Part shown: positions 25,966 to 34,066 of the stretch, in pieces
Position numbering within the stretch: the first letter of the stretch is position 1
Layout of the letters: every line of letters begins with the position of its first letter
Origin: Candidatus Bathyarchaeota archaeon
GTDB taxonomy: Archaea; Thermoproteota; Bathyarchaeia; Bathyarchaeales; DTEX01
NCBI GenBank assembly: GCA_025059045.1
Contig: JANXEA010000010.1
Coordinates: forward strand, 1-53,323
Direction of reading: 5' to 3'
Length of the DNA: 53,323 nt
Notes under the pieces: generated by a model
Database searches by the model: none
The model's input: the letters and a program-made list of their open reading frames with translations, nothing else
What the model was told of the DNA's origin: nothing
Translations under genes and position numbers: made by a program

Positions 25966-26913
25966 TTATAGTTCCATCACGAATAACAAGTGTTCAACGA
26001 GTTCCTTATACCTGTTCCTGATGGTTACCTCAGTCACCTTCGCGATCTCAGCTATTTCCCTCTGTGTTCTCCGTTCGCCGACAAGAACCGATGCTATGTA
26101 ACTTGCAGCTGCTGCGATTCCAGTTGGACCCCTACCTGAGGTGAGTTTAAGAGTTTTTGCAGCCGTCAAAATCTTATTCGCAATCTCCTCCACCTTCCCT
26201 TGCATGGTAAGCTGATTGGAGAATTTTGATACATATTGATGCGCCTTAACTGGAGGTATGAGGTATCCCAGTTCCTTCACGAGAAACCGGTAGCTTCGCC
26301 CAACTTCTCTTCTACTTATATTCGATGACTTGGCTATCTCGTCAAGGGTTCTTGCAAGTCCGCACTGCCTGCAGGCTATATAAACGGATGCTGCGCTGAT
26401 TCCCTGTATCGATCTTCCACGGATAAGTCGTTCCTTAACGGCTTTGCGATATATTACGGAGGCCGTCTCAAATATATTCTTAGGCAACGAGAGGTTGTTT
26501 GCTATCTTTGTTATTTCTGAGAGAGCAAACGCAAGGTTTCTTTCCATTGCATCGGAAACCCTTATCCTTCGTTGCCACTTTCTCAGCCTGTAAATCTGTG
26601 CTTTTTGCCCTGCATCCAGCTTTTTTCCATAAATGTCTCGGTCATGCCAATCGATCATCGTAGAGAGTCCTTTATCATGAATTGTGAATGTGACTGGGGC
26701 GCCTGCTCTGGCCCTTTTTTCTCTCTGTTCATTGTCAAATGCTCGCCATTCGGGTCCATGGTCAGCGATCTTCATGTCTACGACAAAGCCGCATTCCATG
26801 CATACGACTTCTGCGGACTCATAATCTCTCATTAGTCTGATTCCGCCGCATTCTGGGCACCTCTGAATCTCCTTAATACTTCCTGAAATTGAGGATCTTT
26901 TTTCTAAGCTCAT
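25966..26913 (-). CDS. tfb: Transcription initiation factor TFB
   Basis: TFB bridges TBP-bound promoters and RNA polymerase. The 315-residue protein has an N-terminal zinc ribbon (CPECGG and CMECGF), the B-reader/linker region EWRAFDNEQREKRARAG, and two cyclin-like repeats. The second repeat ends in a helix-turn-helix (TQREIAEIAKVTEVTIRNRY) that would read the BRE element upstream of TATA boxes. Length is standard. It is the last gene of the reverse-strand run that begins at smc; its ATG overlaps the gar1 stop by four bases, so the two are translationally coupled. Other TFB paralogues may exist outside the window. Confidence 0.97.
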   Translation of the reverse strand: MSLEKRSSISGSIKEIQRCPECGGIRLMRDYESAEVVCMECGFVVDMKIADHGPEWRAFDNEQREKRARAGAPVTFTIHDKGLSTMIDWHDRDIYGKKLDAGQKAQIYRLRKWQRRIRVSDAMERNLAFALSEITKIANNLSLPKNIFETASVIYRKAVKERLIRGRSIQGISAASVYIACRQCGLARTLDEIAKSSNISRREVGRSYRFLVKELGYLIPPVKAHQYVSKFSNQLTMQGKVEEIANKILTAAKTLKLTSGRGPTGIAAAASYIASVLVGERRTQREIAEIAKVTEVTIRNRYKELVEHLLFVMEL

Positions 26914-27167
26914 TTCCTTCTTCCCTTCACAGACTCTTTTGATTGAGGCAAAACATGCAAAACTTTCTCTACAAGGTTTTCCGGCTTCTTAATTTTCACA
27001 TCTACTTCGACGTAGGGTGAGCATGTCGGACCAATAATGTCGGAAACTACGCCGACTCGTCTCTTCTTTTCATCAACAACTATATCGCCAATACGCGGAA
27101 TCCTGTCGGCTTTCACGATGGCTTTCCCGCTCGGACCGATGTGAAGGACTCGTCCGATTCTCCTCAA
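26910..27167 (-). CDS. gar1: H/ACA RNP protein Gar1
   Basis: Gar1 is the small beta-barrel subunit that binds Cbf5 in H/ACA ribonucleoproteins guiding pseudouridylation, and it controls loading and release of target RNA. The 85-residue sequence has the usual short barrel: RRIGRVLHIGPSGKAIVKAD, then PRIGDIVVDEKKRRVGVVSDIIGP and a C-terminal VEVDVKIKKPENLVEKVLHV segment. The start is TTG at 27167. It lies between SRP19 and tfb in the same run, an arrangement seen in other archaea where these genes cluster. Its partners Cbf5, Nop10 and L7Ae are outside the window. Confidence 0.9.
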   Translation of the reverse strand: MRRIGRVLHIGPSGKAIVKADRIPRIGDIVVDEKKRRVGVVSDIIGPTCSPYVEVDVKIKKPENLVEKVLHVLPQSKESVKGRRK

Positions 27168-27246
27168 GCCGACAGTTGCTCCTTAAAAGTTAAGGTTCGG
27201 ATAATGAAAACCGTAGTTTCTTATTTAAACGTTTCTTATTTAAAAT

Positions 27247-27534
27247 TCATATGTGAGCTTCTTTTGAGAGATTCTTCGCGATCTCTCTAAGGATTTGGCT
27301 TTTCCGCCTCGCCCCATTGACTAGGATGAAGCCTGTCCTTTTCCATGGAAGCCTGGGGTGTGCGGCATCCGCGACAAGAGTGTATTTATAGTCAAGATTC
27401 CTAACAGCCTTCTCAAGCATAGATAATGTAGGCGAATTTATGCTTAATCCTCTGGGGATTCTTCTTCCTTCAGATCTTGTTAGATTCGCATCGAAATAAG
27501 AAGGCCAGATGATGACGGCGTCCCGTCTTCTCAT
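27247..27534 (-). CDS. srp19: Signal recognition particle protein SRP19
   Basis: SRP19 binds helices 6 and 8 of 7S RNA and promotes SRP54 assembly for membrane targeting. The 95-residue protein begins MRRRDAVIIWPSYFDANLTRSEGRR-type sequence, with the RNA-contacting RRIPRGL segment, and continues VADAAHPRLPWKRTGFILV, all typical. The open frame extends seven codons upstream to 27555, but homologues begin at MRRRD, so ATG 27534 is preferred. It follows eS8 by 47 bases in the same operon. Confidence 0.94.
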   Translation of the reverse strand: MRRRDAVIIWPSYFDANLTRSEGRRIPRGLSINSPTLSMLEKAVRNLDYKYTLVADAAHPRLPWKRTGFILVNGARRKSQILREIAKNLSKEAHI

Positions 27535-27581
27535 CTTTGAACTACCCCAATTCAATAAATGCTATATTTGGAAATTGGGCG

Positions 27582-27980
27582 TCATCCTGCCTCTGACTTG
27601 TTAATCAATACGGCGTTTATAACGCCGGATTGGCCGGGTCTCGAAGTAACTTGGGCTGTTCCAAGACTCGTCTCTATAATTGTTCCCTTCGTTATTACGC
27701 CTCTTCTATTGTACTCGGCGTTGGCCGGATTTCTTAGCACTCTCTTTATCTCTGCCTTCTCTGTTCTGCCCGTCGACGGATCCGAGACATTCACCCATCT
27801 TGCGCTTACAACACGGACTTTGGTGTTTCCACCCCTTCTGCGGTCTTTCTTCCTTTCTTCTTCCCCGATAGTAGTCTCGGTTGGGAAGGATCCTGTCTCA
27901 AACTTTCTCTTCTTCCTATACGGCTTTCTTCTTCCTCCTCCTGCCTTCTTTTTATGTAGATCTCCATGCCACACTGACAA
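27582..27980 (-). CDS. rps8e: Ribosomal protein eS8
   Basis: A basic 132-residue 30S protein starting SVWHGDLHKKKAGGGRRKPYRKKRK after its initiator, followed by the conserved PANAEYNRRGVITKG and GTAQVTSRPGQSGVINAVLI segments. The open frame runs 35 codons further upstream to 28085 over the end of scpB, but no eS8 has such an extension. TTG at 27980 is the true start: it is preceded by TGAGGAGA (27986-27993) at ideal spacing and matches the family N-terminus. It follows scpB by 46 bases on the same strand. Confidence 0.96.
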   Translation of the reverse strand: MSVWHGDLHKKKAGGGRRKPYRKKRKFETGSFPTETTIGEEERKKDRRRGGNTKVRVVSARWVNVSDPSTGRTEKAEIKRVLRNPANAEYNRRGVITKGTIIETSLGTAQVTSRPGQSGVINAVLINKSEAG

Positions 27981-27985
27981 TGTTG

Positions 27986-27993
27986 TCTCCTCA
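27986..27993 (-). promoter_or_regulatory. Ribosome binding site deciding the eS8 start
   Basis: TGAGGAGA on the reverse strand lies five to six bases before TTG 27980. It fixes a non-AUG start for this ribosomal protein and rejects the 35-codon upstream extension of the open frame. Confidence 0.7.
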
Positions 27994-28026
27994 GGGCATG
28001 TAGGAAAAGAGTTGCTTGATATAAGT

Positions 28027-28635
28027 TTAACGGGGGGTATTCTCATCCTTTGGGTCTGTGTCTTCAGTATTTTCGTTAACGGCATTCTTGAATATTCTGC
28101 GTAATTGACGCTTCATAATGGTTAGGTCGTGGCTTAGGCCGAAATAGTCAGCAAAATATTGAGTGCATTTCAATACTCTATTTTTCCCCTTCTTTTCATA
28201 TTCAACTAGTCCCATGCTGATCAACTGTTTAATGTGGTCGTAGGAGTGTTTCCCTCGGACGGCGATCACTTGCTTCTGCAGGACAGGCTGCCTATATGCG
28301 ATGTATGCAAGAGTTTTTAGGGGCCCGTCTGAGAGAAGCGGTCTTAGAGCCAACTTTCTAACTCTTGGGGAGTAGATGCTTTTTAGTTGGAGTACGAATC
28401 TTTGATCTTCTAGTTCCAGCACTTCTAGAGCTGTCTCGCGGCGCTTGTACTCGTTCATGAGAGTCCTCGCCAGACTTTGCACTTTTCTTAGAGATTTGGT
28501 TCCAAGTACTCGTCCGATTGTTCTTAGGTCCAACGGTCGACCGGCTACATAAAGAGCCGCCTCAATAAGGGCAAGTTCTTCCTTCATCTTTTCGTTACTT
28601 TTTTCCAAGGGTTCACTTGGTTGTGCCGCCTTCAT
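28027..28635 (-). CDS. scpB: Condensin subunit ScpB
   Basis: ScpB is the winged-helix kite subunit that dimerises and binds the ScpA kleisin in SMC complexes. The 202-residue protein has the family start ALIEAALYVAGRPLDLRTIG, a first winged helix to about residue 95, and a second with GPLKTLAYIAYRQPVLQKQV and VRGKHSYDHIKQLISMGLVE. The C-terminus is a charged tail. It overlaps scpA by 23 bases, so it is translationally coupled within the smc-scpA-scpB operon. Confidence 0.93.
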   Translation of the reverse strand: MKAAQPSEPLEKSNEKMKEELALIEAALYVAGRPLDLRTIGRVLGTKSLRKVQSLARTLMNEYKRRETALEVLELEDQRFVLQLKSIYSPRVRKLALRPLLSDGPLKTLAYIAYRQPVLQKQVIAVRGKHSYDHIKQLISMGLVEYEKKGKNRVLKCTQYFADYFGLSHDLTIMKRQLRRIFKNAVNENTEDTDPKDENTPR

Positions 28636-29308
28636 CTCCTCCCCTCTCTCCCACTGGTGTTATAAAAATTTCGTCTGAGCCTTCAACTTGCCAGATGTTG
28701 ACCCTGTTTTTGTGAGCCAGGAACAGAATTATGATGAAAATTCTTATCTTCTCCAGCAGATCCATATTTTTTACAAGCTCTGAAAATGAGATTACCTGAT
28801 GTTTTTCGGTTAGGAGGCGGATCCTCATCATAAGGTTTTCCATTTGCTCCTCAATTTCCATCAAATAAACGCTGAGAACTGGGATGACCTCTGGTCTCTG
28901 GGGCAGTACATCCTTGAGCGGAGCCCTTAAAGTGAAGAATTTCTCAGTTTTTAAAGCCTCCTCTAAAGCCTGAAGTAGATTCTGTATTGTTGTAGTTGTT
29001 AATTCATATCGGATTGGGAGGATTAATGGTGGAGGTATAAATCCGTCTTTCGGCTCAGGCTTGTTCGGGGGTTTCTCAAGCTCCAGTAAAAGACGGGACT
29101 TCATTAGATACACGGTTGCGGAAGAATCAAGCGCCACCCCGGACGCTCTGAAATCGAACATTCCTCTTTTTTGCATTTCATATAGAAATGAGGAGAGAAG
29201 GAATGTGAGGTCAATGTCCCATGGGTTAACTCTTTCCAGAAATTCAGGATTGAAAAGTATATTCCATGGCGGTAAAAGATAAAAGGGCTTGTCAAATTTT
29301 TTCTCCAT
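28613..29308 (-). CDS. scpA: Condensin kleisin subunit ScpA
   Basis: ScpA closes the SMC ring by joining the head of one SMC to the neck of the other. The 231-residue protein has the N-terminal kleisin segment NPWDIDLTFLLSSFLYEMQ followed by SGVALDSSATVYLMKSRLLLE, a proline-rich linker (about 85-100), and a C-terminal winged helix ending SDEIFITPVGERG. That order is standard. It begins two bases after the smc stop and overlaps scpB by 23 bases, so the three subunits are made from one message. Confidence 0.92.
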   Translation of the reverse strand: MEKKFDKPFYLLPPWNILFNPEFLERVNPWDIDLTFLLSSFLYEMQKRGMFDFRASGVALDSSATVYLMKSRLLLELEKPPNKPEPKDGFIPPPLILPIRYELTTTTIQNLLQALEEALKTEKFFTLRAPLKDVLPQRPEVIPVLSVYLMEIEEQMENLMMRIRLLTEKHQVISFSELVKNMDLLEKIRIFIIILFLAHKNRVNIWQVEGSDEIFITPVGERGGDEGGTTK

Positions 29309-29310
29309 AG

Positions 29311-32300
29311 TTACACTTTTCCCTTAAATGTTGTTGAGACTACCTGAGACATCCCCTGATGCCCATAAACTCCATAGATTCTGTCTGCCTTGCTCACCAT
29401 CTCCGGTTTTAATGTTATTACTATGAATTGGCATTTATCCGATTCTTCAGCTAATAGCTCACCCAGTCTCTCCACATGAAAGGCGTCTAGGTGCGCGTCA
29501 ATTTCGTCAAAAAGGTAGAAAGAGGCTGGTGAAAATTCTTGGAGTGAGAACAAAAACGCTACAGCGGAAACTGAACGTTCGCCGCTACTTGCTCCGCTTA
29601 CAAGTATTGGCGGTTTGCCTACGAATTGGACTACCATGTCAACTCCGCCTTCAAATGGGTTATCAGGGTTCTCTAGCCTTAGAGAAGCTTTTCCGCCGCC
29701 TGTAAGTCTGGAGAAATATCTGTCTATCTTGTCGTTTATCTTGTTATACGCCTCCATAAACGCATCATATTTCTTTTTCTCTATCTCCTGGATGAAATTC
29801 TCAATCGCGATCTTTTCCTTCTCCATCTCATTCATGCGTAATGAGAGTTCTTTATATCTCGATATTTGCTCGTCGTATTGAGACAATGCGAGTTGATTTA
29901 CCGCGCCAATACTTGCCAGCTCCAGCTTCATCTGCCTTATAAGCATCTCAGCTTCTTCAACTTGTTCCGGAGTAATCATTAACGGCTCATTATACCCCAA
30001 ATCCCTCAACTGCTCAATATGCCGGCTAGCCTGCAGATTTAATGTCTGAAGGTTAAGTCTAAGTTCATCAAGAAGTTTGTCAGTCTCCTCATATTCTTTG
30101 TCAAGAATTCCTAGTCTAGTGTCTACAGCCTCCATTTCCGCGGCAAAACTCTTAGTCTGCTCCTTCGCGTTAATAAGGGAAGTTAAAAGCATTTCCTTCT
30201 CTTCTTCACGTTTTTTAATCTCGTTTAGTAAGTTCTCTTTCTCTTTTGTTGATTCATCAATTTCTCTCTCTGTTATGGAAATTCTGTTCGTCGCCTCTCT
30301 AACTTGTCGAACAGCATTCTCAAGCATAACTTTTAAAACGTCATCTATTCTGGACCGAATAGATGAAATATCAGTTCTGACCGTACCGAGTTTTTCCTTT
30401 AGACTCATCAATTCGTTTCTGAGCGATTCCAGTTCCTCTTCCTTAAGATGCACACCGTCAATTTCCCTGTCGTTTCTCAGGTCTTCAAGTTCCTTCCGCA
30501 ACTGCTCCTCTTCTGCAGCCAGTTCACTAAGCCTCTTTTCACATTCTTCAACTTGCCTTTTTTCTTCTTCCTTAAGGCTTCGGAGACTGTCTATATTCTT
30601 TTCAATACGGCTGAGGTTCGCTTTAGACTGCTGAATGCTTTTCTTAGTTCGTTCAACCTCATTTTTGACGGTGCCAAGCGACTCAGCTATTTTAGTTATT
30701 TCTTTTTGGATCTCACTAGCTCTCGCTTCCATCTCTTCAATATCTAAGCTCCTTCTAGTAAGGACTTCCTTCAATGCACTGACAGCCCTGTCAAGGGCTT
30801 TCAGTGTCGCTTCGCTTGGAACCAGTGAAGAGAGATCAATAGGAGCTCTGAAAAAACCGCTTTCAACTCCTCCTCCAGCTTCATATAGATCCCCATTTAG
30901 CGTGACTGATCGATAACCCCTGCGAGAAGCTTCGATCGCGTCTCTCTCATTCCTTGCTAATAGTGTATCGCCTAGAACGAAGTGAATTGCAGGTTCATAC
31001 TCTTTGGAATACTCTACATAGTTAACAATTCTCTCTAAACCGGCTGCGTCAATCCCTGAATTCATGGTTGTAACCGCATTATTTCTCGGGGTGATCCCTT
31101 GGAGTGGAATAATCTTTATTCTTCCAAGCTTGAGGCGTTTTAGAGTTTCAGCGCATGTGAAGGCAACGCTTAGGTCTCTAACTATGAGTGATTCAAGCCA
31201 TCCTGCAGCGGCGGCCTCCACAGCTTTTTCGTAGCCTTTCTTGATTCTGACCAAATTTCTGAGGCGGCCATGGATTCCTTCTATAACACCCATTTTGCCA
31301 AGTTCTTCTATATGCCTAATCGTCTCTTCTTCCGTGTTTATTTGGCGGATAAGGTTTTTCCTTGTTTCGAATTCTACATACGCTTCACTTGCTATTTCTG
31401 CTATTTCAGCCGCCTCTTTAAGTTCAGATTCGAGGCTCTTCTTCCTTCTATCTTCCTTTTCTAGAATTGACTGTAGGTTACTGAGATGACTTGCCTGATC
31501 ATTTTGTATGGCTATGAGATGCGAAAGCGATTCCTCGAGCTTACCAATTAAGGAGGTGATCTCATCTTTTTTCTCTTCAAGGTTCCTTATTCTTTCATCA
31601 TAAACGTCGATCTTGGACTTACTGTCGGAGCGGACTTTTTGAACCGCTACTATCTCCCTTCGTAGATTGTCTATTCTTTCCTCTATTTTGCTCTTCCTCT
31701 CTGATCTCTCCTGAATAAGCATTCTCTGTCTTGAGGCCTCATTAAGATGATCATTGTAGACTTTCTCTTTCGCTTCTATTTCCTTAACTAGACGATCTTG
31801 TTCATCTGTTAATTCTTTTATTCGCTCCTCTGCCATGGTTATTTCTTTCTTTAGAGACTCGATTTTTGCTGAGTTTTCCTCCTTCAATTTGATAAGTGAA
31901 TGTAGAAATGATCTGGCCGAGGAAATCTTTGTTGAAATCTCGGTTATTCTCGATCTGATCTCGCCGATTTCTATCTGTATTTTGAGAAGTCGAGTTTGCC
32001 CTTCCTCAATCTTTTCTAAGCCCGATCTTCTCCACTCATCTTCAATGCAGCGGCGTTTAGCCCGTAATGCTTCTCTTTCTTCCCTTATCTTTGAAATCCT
32101 TTCCTCAAGCACGGTGATTTCAGTCGAGATTTTCCTTATTTTCTCCTGGATTTTTCCTATCTCATTTGAAAGTTTTACAGCCTCGAAAAGCCTAATCTCA
32201 TTTTGAATAAGATTGGAGCGAAGCAGATCATTTCTCTCCTTCTCAAGCGATTCTATTCTTTTCTGAACCTCACCGATCTGTCCCATTGCAGTCTTTATGG

Positions 32301-32871
32301 CCACGTTAGCCGCGTCAAGCTTGGTCTGAGCTTCAGCTTTTTCAGCGTCATATTGTCCGATTCCTATAAGATCTTCAATTATCTTTCTCCTTTCTACAGA
32401 TGAAATCTCAGCAAGTCTAGTCAAAGTTCCTTGAAGAACAATATTATGCCCATAAGGACTTATGCTTGCCAACGAAAGAGTATCCATAAGATATGTTCGA
32501 GATACCTTTCTCCCATTAAGCCTATAGATGCTCTGTCCATTTTGATCTATTTCTCTAGAAATCGTGATGGTGCTAGTATCGATGGGTATATGACCGTCTC
32601 CATTATCGAACTGAATAGTAACTTTGGCCTTCCCTTTGTTTTTAACGTTAGATTCAGAATTCCCTTTGTAAATTAGTCCAGCAAAATTCTCTGCTCTAAG
32701 CCTTTTTACGCTTAATTCTCCCAGACAAAAGAGAATAGCATCCATAATATTCGTTTTTCCGCTGCCATTCGGTCCAGTAATAACCGTGAAACCTTTATCA
32801 AATGTCAAAGTGGTTTTTTTGCCGAAGGTTTTAAAACCGTTCACTTCGATTTTTTTGATATAAGGCATCAT
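29311..32871 (-). CDS. smc: Chromosome segregation ATPase SMC
   Basis: SMC is the ATPase of the condensin complex. The 1186-residue protein has a Walker A motif (VITGPNGSGKTNIMDAI) near residue 35, two long coiled coils, and a hinge at about 520-680 around GVIEGIHGRLRNLVRIKKGY. The C-terminal head has a signature motif and a Walker B DEIDAHLD in SFYLFDEIDAHLDA. The head signature reads SGASSGERSVSAVAF where the usual core is LSGGE, so the first glycine of the pair is serine. Size and domain order are typical. It heads the smc-scpA-scpB-eS8-srp19-gar1-tfb run. No MukB- or Rad50-like features are seen. Confidence 0.97.
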   Translation of the reverse strand: MMPYIKKIEVNGFKTFGKKTTLTFDKGFTVITGPNGSGKTNIMDAILFCLGELSVKRLRAENFAGLIYKGNSESNVKNKGKAKVTIQFDNGDGHIPIDTSTITISREIDQNGQSIYRLNGRKVSRTYLMDTLSLASISPYGHNIVLQGTLTRLAEISSVERRKIIEDLIGIGQYDAEKAEAQTKLDAANVAIKTAMGQIGEVQKRIESLEKERNDLLRSNLIQNEIRLFEAVKLSNEIGKIQEKIRKISTEITVLEERISKIREEREALRAKRRCIEDEWRRSGLEKIEEGQTRLLKIQIEIGEIRSRITEISTKISSARSFLHSLIKLKEENSAKIESLKKEITMAEERIKELTDEQDRLVKEIEAKEKVYNDHLNEASRQRMLIQERSERKSKIEERIDNLRREIVAVQKVRSDSKSKIDVYDERIRNLEEKKDEITSLIGKLEESLSHLIAIQNDQASHLSNLQSILEKEDRRKKSLESELKEAAEIAEIASEAYVEFETRKNLIRQINTEEETIRHIEELGKMGVIEGIHGRLRNLVRIKKGYEKAVEAAAAGWLESLIVRDLSVAFTCAETLKRLKLGRIKIIPLQGITPRNNAVTTMNSGIDAAGLERIVNYVEYSKEYEPAIHFVLGDTLLARNERDAIEASRRGYRSVTLNGDLYEAGGGVESGFFRAPIDLSSLVPSEATLKALDRAVSALKEVLTRRSLDIEEMEARASEIQKEITKIAESLGTVKNEVERTKKSIQQSKANLSRIEKNIDSLRSLKEEEKRQVEECEKRLSELAAEEEQLRKELEDLRNDREIDGVHLKEEELESLRNELMSLKEKLGTVRTDISSIRSRIDDVLKVMLENAVRQVREATNRISITEREIDESTKEKENLLNEIKKREEEKEMLLTSLINAKEQTKSFAAEMEAVDTRLGILDKEYEETDKLLDELRLNLQTLNLQASRHIEQLRDLGYNEPLMITPEQVEEAEMLIRQMKLELASIGAVNQLALSQYDEQISRYKELSLRMNEMEKEKIAIENFIQEIEKKKYDAFMEAYNKINDKIDRYFSRLTGGGKASLRLENPDNPFEGGVDMVVQFVGKPPILVSGASSGERSVSAVAFLFSLQEFSPASFYLFDEIDAHLDAFHVERLGELLAEESDKCQFIVITLKPEMVSKADRIYGVYGHQGMSQVVSTTFKGKV

Positions 32872-32926
32872 GACGCCCCGCTATTTCAAATTAGGGGAAA
32901 ATAATATTTTAAGACAGCATTTTGAA

Positions 32927-33439
32927 TCATAGGTAGGCATTTTTAACCTCCTCTAGAAAAGATTTGAGTTTATCCTCATCGCCGAAAATTATGATTCTGC
33001 CACCATCTTCAATTATAAACTTTAATCCAAACTTATCGGATAATTCAATAGCTTTCTCCATGGGGATCTCCGCTGAGGATTTTAATCTTATCCACTTTTT
33101 ATTTCTTGGTATTCCTACAGGAAATTTTCTCTGGGTTACGGTGGAAAATGGCTTGGTGCTTTTGTATGCCTCTAAAATCTTGCAATAAATATCTTCGCAG
33201 TAGTGTTCGCCAAGAACCTTTTTCGCTGCGGGCAAGATGAAAGCCTCAACTCTGCCCAAATATTCCTCTATCTTGGATAGATTATCTACATGAGCCGCGC
33301 TAACCTTTGAGATCTCAATCATAGTCTTTGCTGACCGCAGATCAGCTATAACATTCGCGGGTATTATTTCTCCTTTTTTGCGGAGCTCAGTGATTGTTTT
33401 AGACATGACTTCCCAGAGGGATTCATAATCCACTTCCAA
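32927..33439 (-). CDS. DUF2096-like archaeal protein
   Basis: The 170-residue protein begins with a helical region containing ELRKKGEIIPANVIADLRSAK and ends with an alpha/beta half (KFGLKFIIEDGGRIIIFGDE). This layout fits the archaeal DUF2096 family, whose function is unknown. A cysteine pair (HYCEDIYC) sits near residue 82 but does not form a recognisable metal motif. The start is a TTG at 33439. It lies 55 bases upstream of smc on the same strand and may be the first gene of the condensin run, so a role with SMC is conceivable but unsupported beyond position. Confidence 0.6.
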   Translation of the reverse strand: MEVDYESLWEVMSKTITELRKKGEIIPANVIADLRSAKTMIEISKVSAAHVDNLSKIEEYLGRVEAFILPAAKKVLGEHYCEDIYCKILEAYKSTKPFSTVTQRKFPVGIPRNKKWIRLKSSAEIPMEKAIELSDKFGLKFIIEDGGRIIIFGDEDKLKSFLEEVKNAYL

Positions 33440-33665
33440 TCACCCTGAGCCCGCGTCCGGAAGACCTGCTTGGCTAATACTCATCTTCCTAATCAAATCG
33501 GAATTCCAACTCTCATACTTTATATTCACGGGTCTGGGCGCATGCGAACCTATTATCAAATGTCCAGATATGCACAGAGTGTTTGCCCCTCAAATATTTC
33601 TTTCTAATATGATGGGATATACGGTTAAATGTATCTTGCATACTATTTTGTGCCGGTTGGTGTCC

Positions 33666-34046
33666 ATGTTGGAAGGAAGCAAGAAAGGCGAATTCAAGTT
33701 TAAGCAGGTCATAGTTTTAAGAGCAGATTTAAAGATGAGCGGCGGGAAGGCGGCCGCTCAAGCTTGTCACGCATCGGTTTCAGCCTGCGAGGAGGCGAGA
33801 AAAATGAATAACTCGTGGGTGGATCAATGGATGAAGGAAGGGCAATGCAAGATTGTTTTAAAGGTTTCTTCTGTAGAAGAACTACTTGAACTAGAAAGAA
33901 AGGCACGGGAATCTGGGCTCCCAGCTTCGCTTATTTCCGATATGGGTTTAACTGAAGTCCCGCCTAACACAATAACAGCTTTGGGCATAGGTCCGGCCCC
34001 AACAGTTTTCATCGACAAGATAACAGGTAATCTTCCACTCTACTGA
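33666..34046 (+). CDS. pth2: Peptidyl-tRNA hydrolase, Pth2 type
   Basis: Pth2 frees tRNA from stalled peptidyl-tRNA. The protein from ATG 33666 is about 126 residues, the usual length, with the family core QVIVLRADLKMSGGKAAAQACHASVSA, then KIVLKVSSVEELLELERKA and the closing PPNTITALGIGPAPTVFIDKITG-type sequence. The open frame continues upstream to 33570 with a hydrophobic, unrelated extension; a TTAAATG box near 33632 and family length both favour 33666. The gene is followed by truD 20 bases later, making a small RNA-related operon. The 226 bases upstream hold a second TATA-like element (33518-33527) but no clear gene. Confidence 0.94.
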   Translation: MLEGSKKGEFKFKQVIVLRADLKMSGGKAAAQACHASVSACEEARKMNNSWVDQWMKEGQCKIVLKVSSVEELLELERKARESGLPASLISDMGLTEVPPNTITALGIGPAPTVFIDKITGNLPLY

Positions 34047-34066
34047 AAAGGGTTGAGGCTAACGAT

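Noticed and set aside
27559-28104. A 181-residue hydrophobic frame on the forward strand over eS8.
   Set aside because: It is antisense to the conserved ribosomal protein and has no ribosome site or recognisable family.
30077-30634. A 185-residue serine-rich frame on the forward strand inside smc.
   Set aside because: It is the antisense shadow of coiled-coil codons; the serine-rich, low-complexity composition and lack of start signals show it is not a gene.
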